The translations under genes and the position numbers were made by a program. Source: CBDIHP01 sp965279195 (GTDB lineage Bacteria > Planctomycetota > Planctomycetia > Isosphaerales > Isosphaeraceae). Taken from it: DNA of 35,768 nucleotides. Within the stretch, counting starts at the first letter, position 1; each line of letters opens with the position of its first letter. Location of the stretch: NCBI GenBank assembly GCA_965279195.1, contig CBDIHP010000012.1, positions 1 to 35,768 on the forward strand, in the 5' to 3' direction. Below, piece after piece: positions 35,292 through 35,768 of this stretch. The notes under the pieces were generated by a model. It was not told the origin of the DNA. It saw nothing but the letters and a program-made list of their open reading frames with translations, and searched no databases.

Positions 35292-35768
35292 TCAGGGCCG
35301 GTTGCGGTCGAGGATCTCCTGAAGCTCGGCGGCGTCGATGGTCTCCTTCTCCATCAACAGATGCGTGACCTCGACGAGGACCGCGCGTCGTGTGTTGAGG
35401 ATGGCGGTCGCGGCCGCCTGGGCCTCGGCCAGGACGCGGCGGACCTCCTCGTCGATCTCGCGGGCGGTCTGCTCGCTCCAGCCGTCGGAGTTGGCCCCGC
35501 CGCCGGGCAGGAATGCGGAACGGCCGTCCTGCTGGTAGGAGACCCGGCCGAGGCGGGTGGACATGCCGAACTCGGCGACCATCTTGCGGGCGATCTGCGT
35601 CGCTCGCTGGAGGTCACTGGTGGCGCCGTCGCTCCACTCGCCGTAGATGATCTCCTCGGCCAGCGTGCCTCCGAGCAGCGACGCGATGCAGTTGAGCAGC
35701 CAGCTCCGGGTGTGCAGGAACCGGTCGTCCTCCGGCCGGTACATCGTGTAGCCGAGCGTGCCGTTGCC
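35292..35768 (-). CDS. ftsH: FtsH ATP-dependent zinc metalloprotease, C-terminal part
   Basis: The minus frame is open to the right edge, beginning GNGTLGYTMYRPEDDRF. It carries the M41 peptidase C-terminal blocks: RSWLLNCIASLLGGTLAEEIIYGE, GATSDLQRATQIARKMVAEFGMS and LLMEKETIDAAELQEIL. The AAA+ module and HEXXH zinc site lie beyond the window. FtsH is a membrane-anchored hexameric protease for membrane and short-lived proteins. The ATG at 35744 is internal, not a start. Only the last 158 residues are seen. Confidence 0.93.
   Translation of the reverse strand, partial: GNGTLGYTMYRPEDDRFLHTRSWLLNCIASLLGGTLAEEIIYGEWSDGATSDLQRATQIARKMVAEFGMSTRLGRVSYQQDGRSAFLPGGGANSDGWSEQTAREIDEEVRRVLAEAQAAATAILNTRRAVLVEVTHLLMEKETIDAAELQEILDRNRP

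Overview
The window looks like a chromosomal segment of a high-GC planctomycete, most likely Isosphaeraceae-like. The reasons are the near-uniform G/C at third codon positions, hpnCDE-type squalene genes, secreted DUF1080 and sialidase-like proteins with N-terminal signal peptides, BON-like and FGE-sulfatase-like secreted proteins, an ANTAR regulator, an HTH-REC regulator, and frequent genes without a Shine-Dalgarno. This assignment is inference from gene content; no rRNA or other marker is present. I see no CRISPR array, tRNA, rRNA, transposase or integrase.

Layout. 1-1531 (+): the 3' end of a pyruvoyl-dependent arginine decarboxylase and a deoxyhypusine-synthase-family enzyme, a likely polyamine pair. 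1533-2627 (-): an acyl-CoA-dehydrogenase-like protein. 2735-3361 (+): a NUDIX hydrolase, convergent with an orphan Panacea-domain (SocA/DUF4065) protein at 3384-3914 (-). 4093-7366 (+): overlapping hpnC-hpnD-hpnE, which convert farnesyl diphosphate to squalene. 7445-9937 (-): MaoC hydratase, a 72-aa acidic protein, an SDR oxidoreductase and a TIM-barrel sugar isomerase. An 816-bp non-coding stretch follows, then an ANTAR response regulator (10755-11354) with an intrinsic terminator, a BON-like 85-aa protein and a secreted alpha/beta hydrolase.

From 13162 to 24191 everything is on the minus strand: SGNH hydrolase, Lon, site-2 protease, PEP-protein phosphotransferase, NCS2 permease, a low-GC MFS transporter that looks acquired, and a sialidase-like secreted protein. 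A small HNH-type protein (24611-24910) converges on a histidine kinase with an HDOD-like N-terminus. Upstream of the kinase lies an HTH-REC regulator that has a perfect consensus sigma70 promoter. A secreted DUF1080 protein converges on a membrane-anchored vWA protein. Divergent from the vWA gene is a secreted FGE-sulfatase/BON-like gene broken by two +1 frameshifts. The right end has a membrane protein overlapping a duplicated-module ABC-2 permease, and the 3' part of ftsH.

Themes. (1) Convergent gene ends are extremely tight: stop codons sit in short palindromes (TGAGTCA, CTAG, TGATCA) or at the end of GTAGGGTG-type palindromic elements, of which there are three. (2) Protein quality control and membrane proteolysis are represented by Lon, S2P and FtsH. 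(3) Several enzyme-family proteins lack expected catalytic residues (DHS-like His to Asn, SGNH without the C-terminal His, FGE-like without cysteines, ACAD-like without the usual Glu). The most useful leads are the DHS-like/arginine decarboxylase pair, the twice-frameshifted FGE/BON gene, the GTAGGGTG elements, and the HTH-REC/HDOD-kinase pair.
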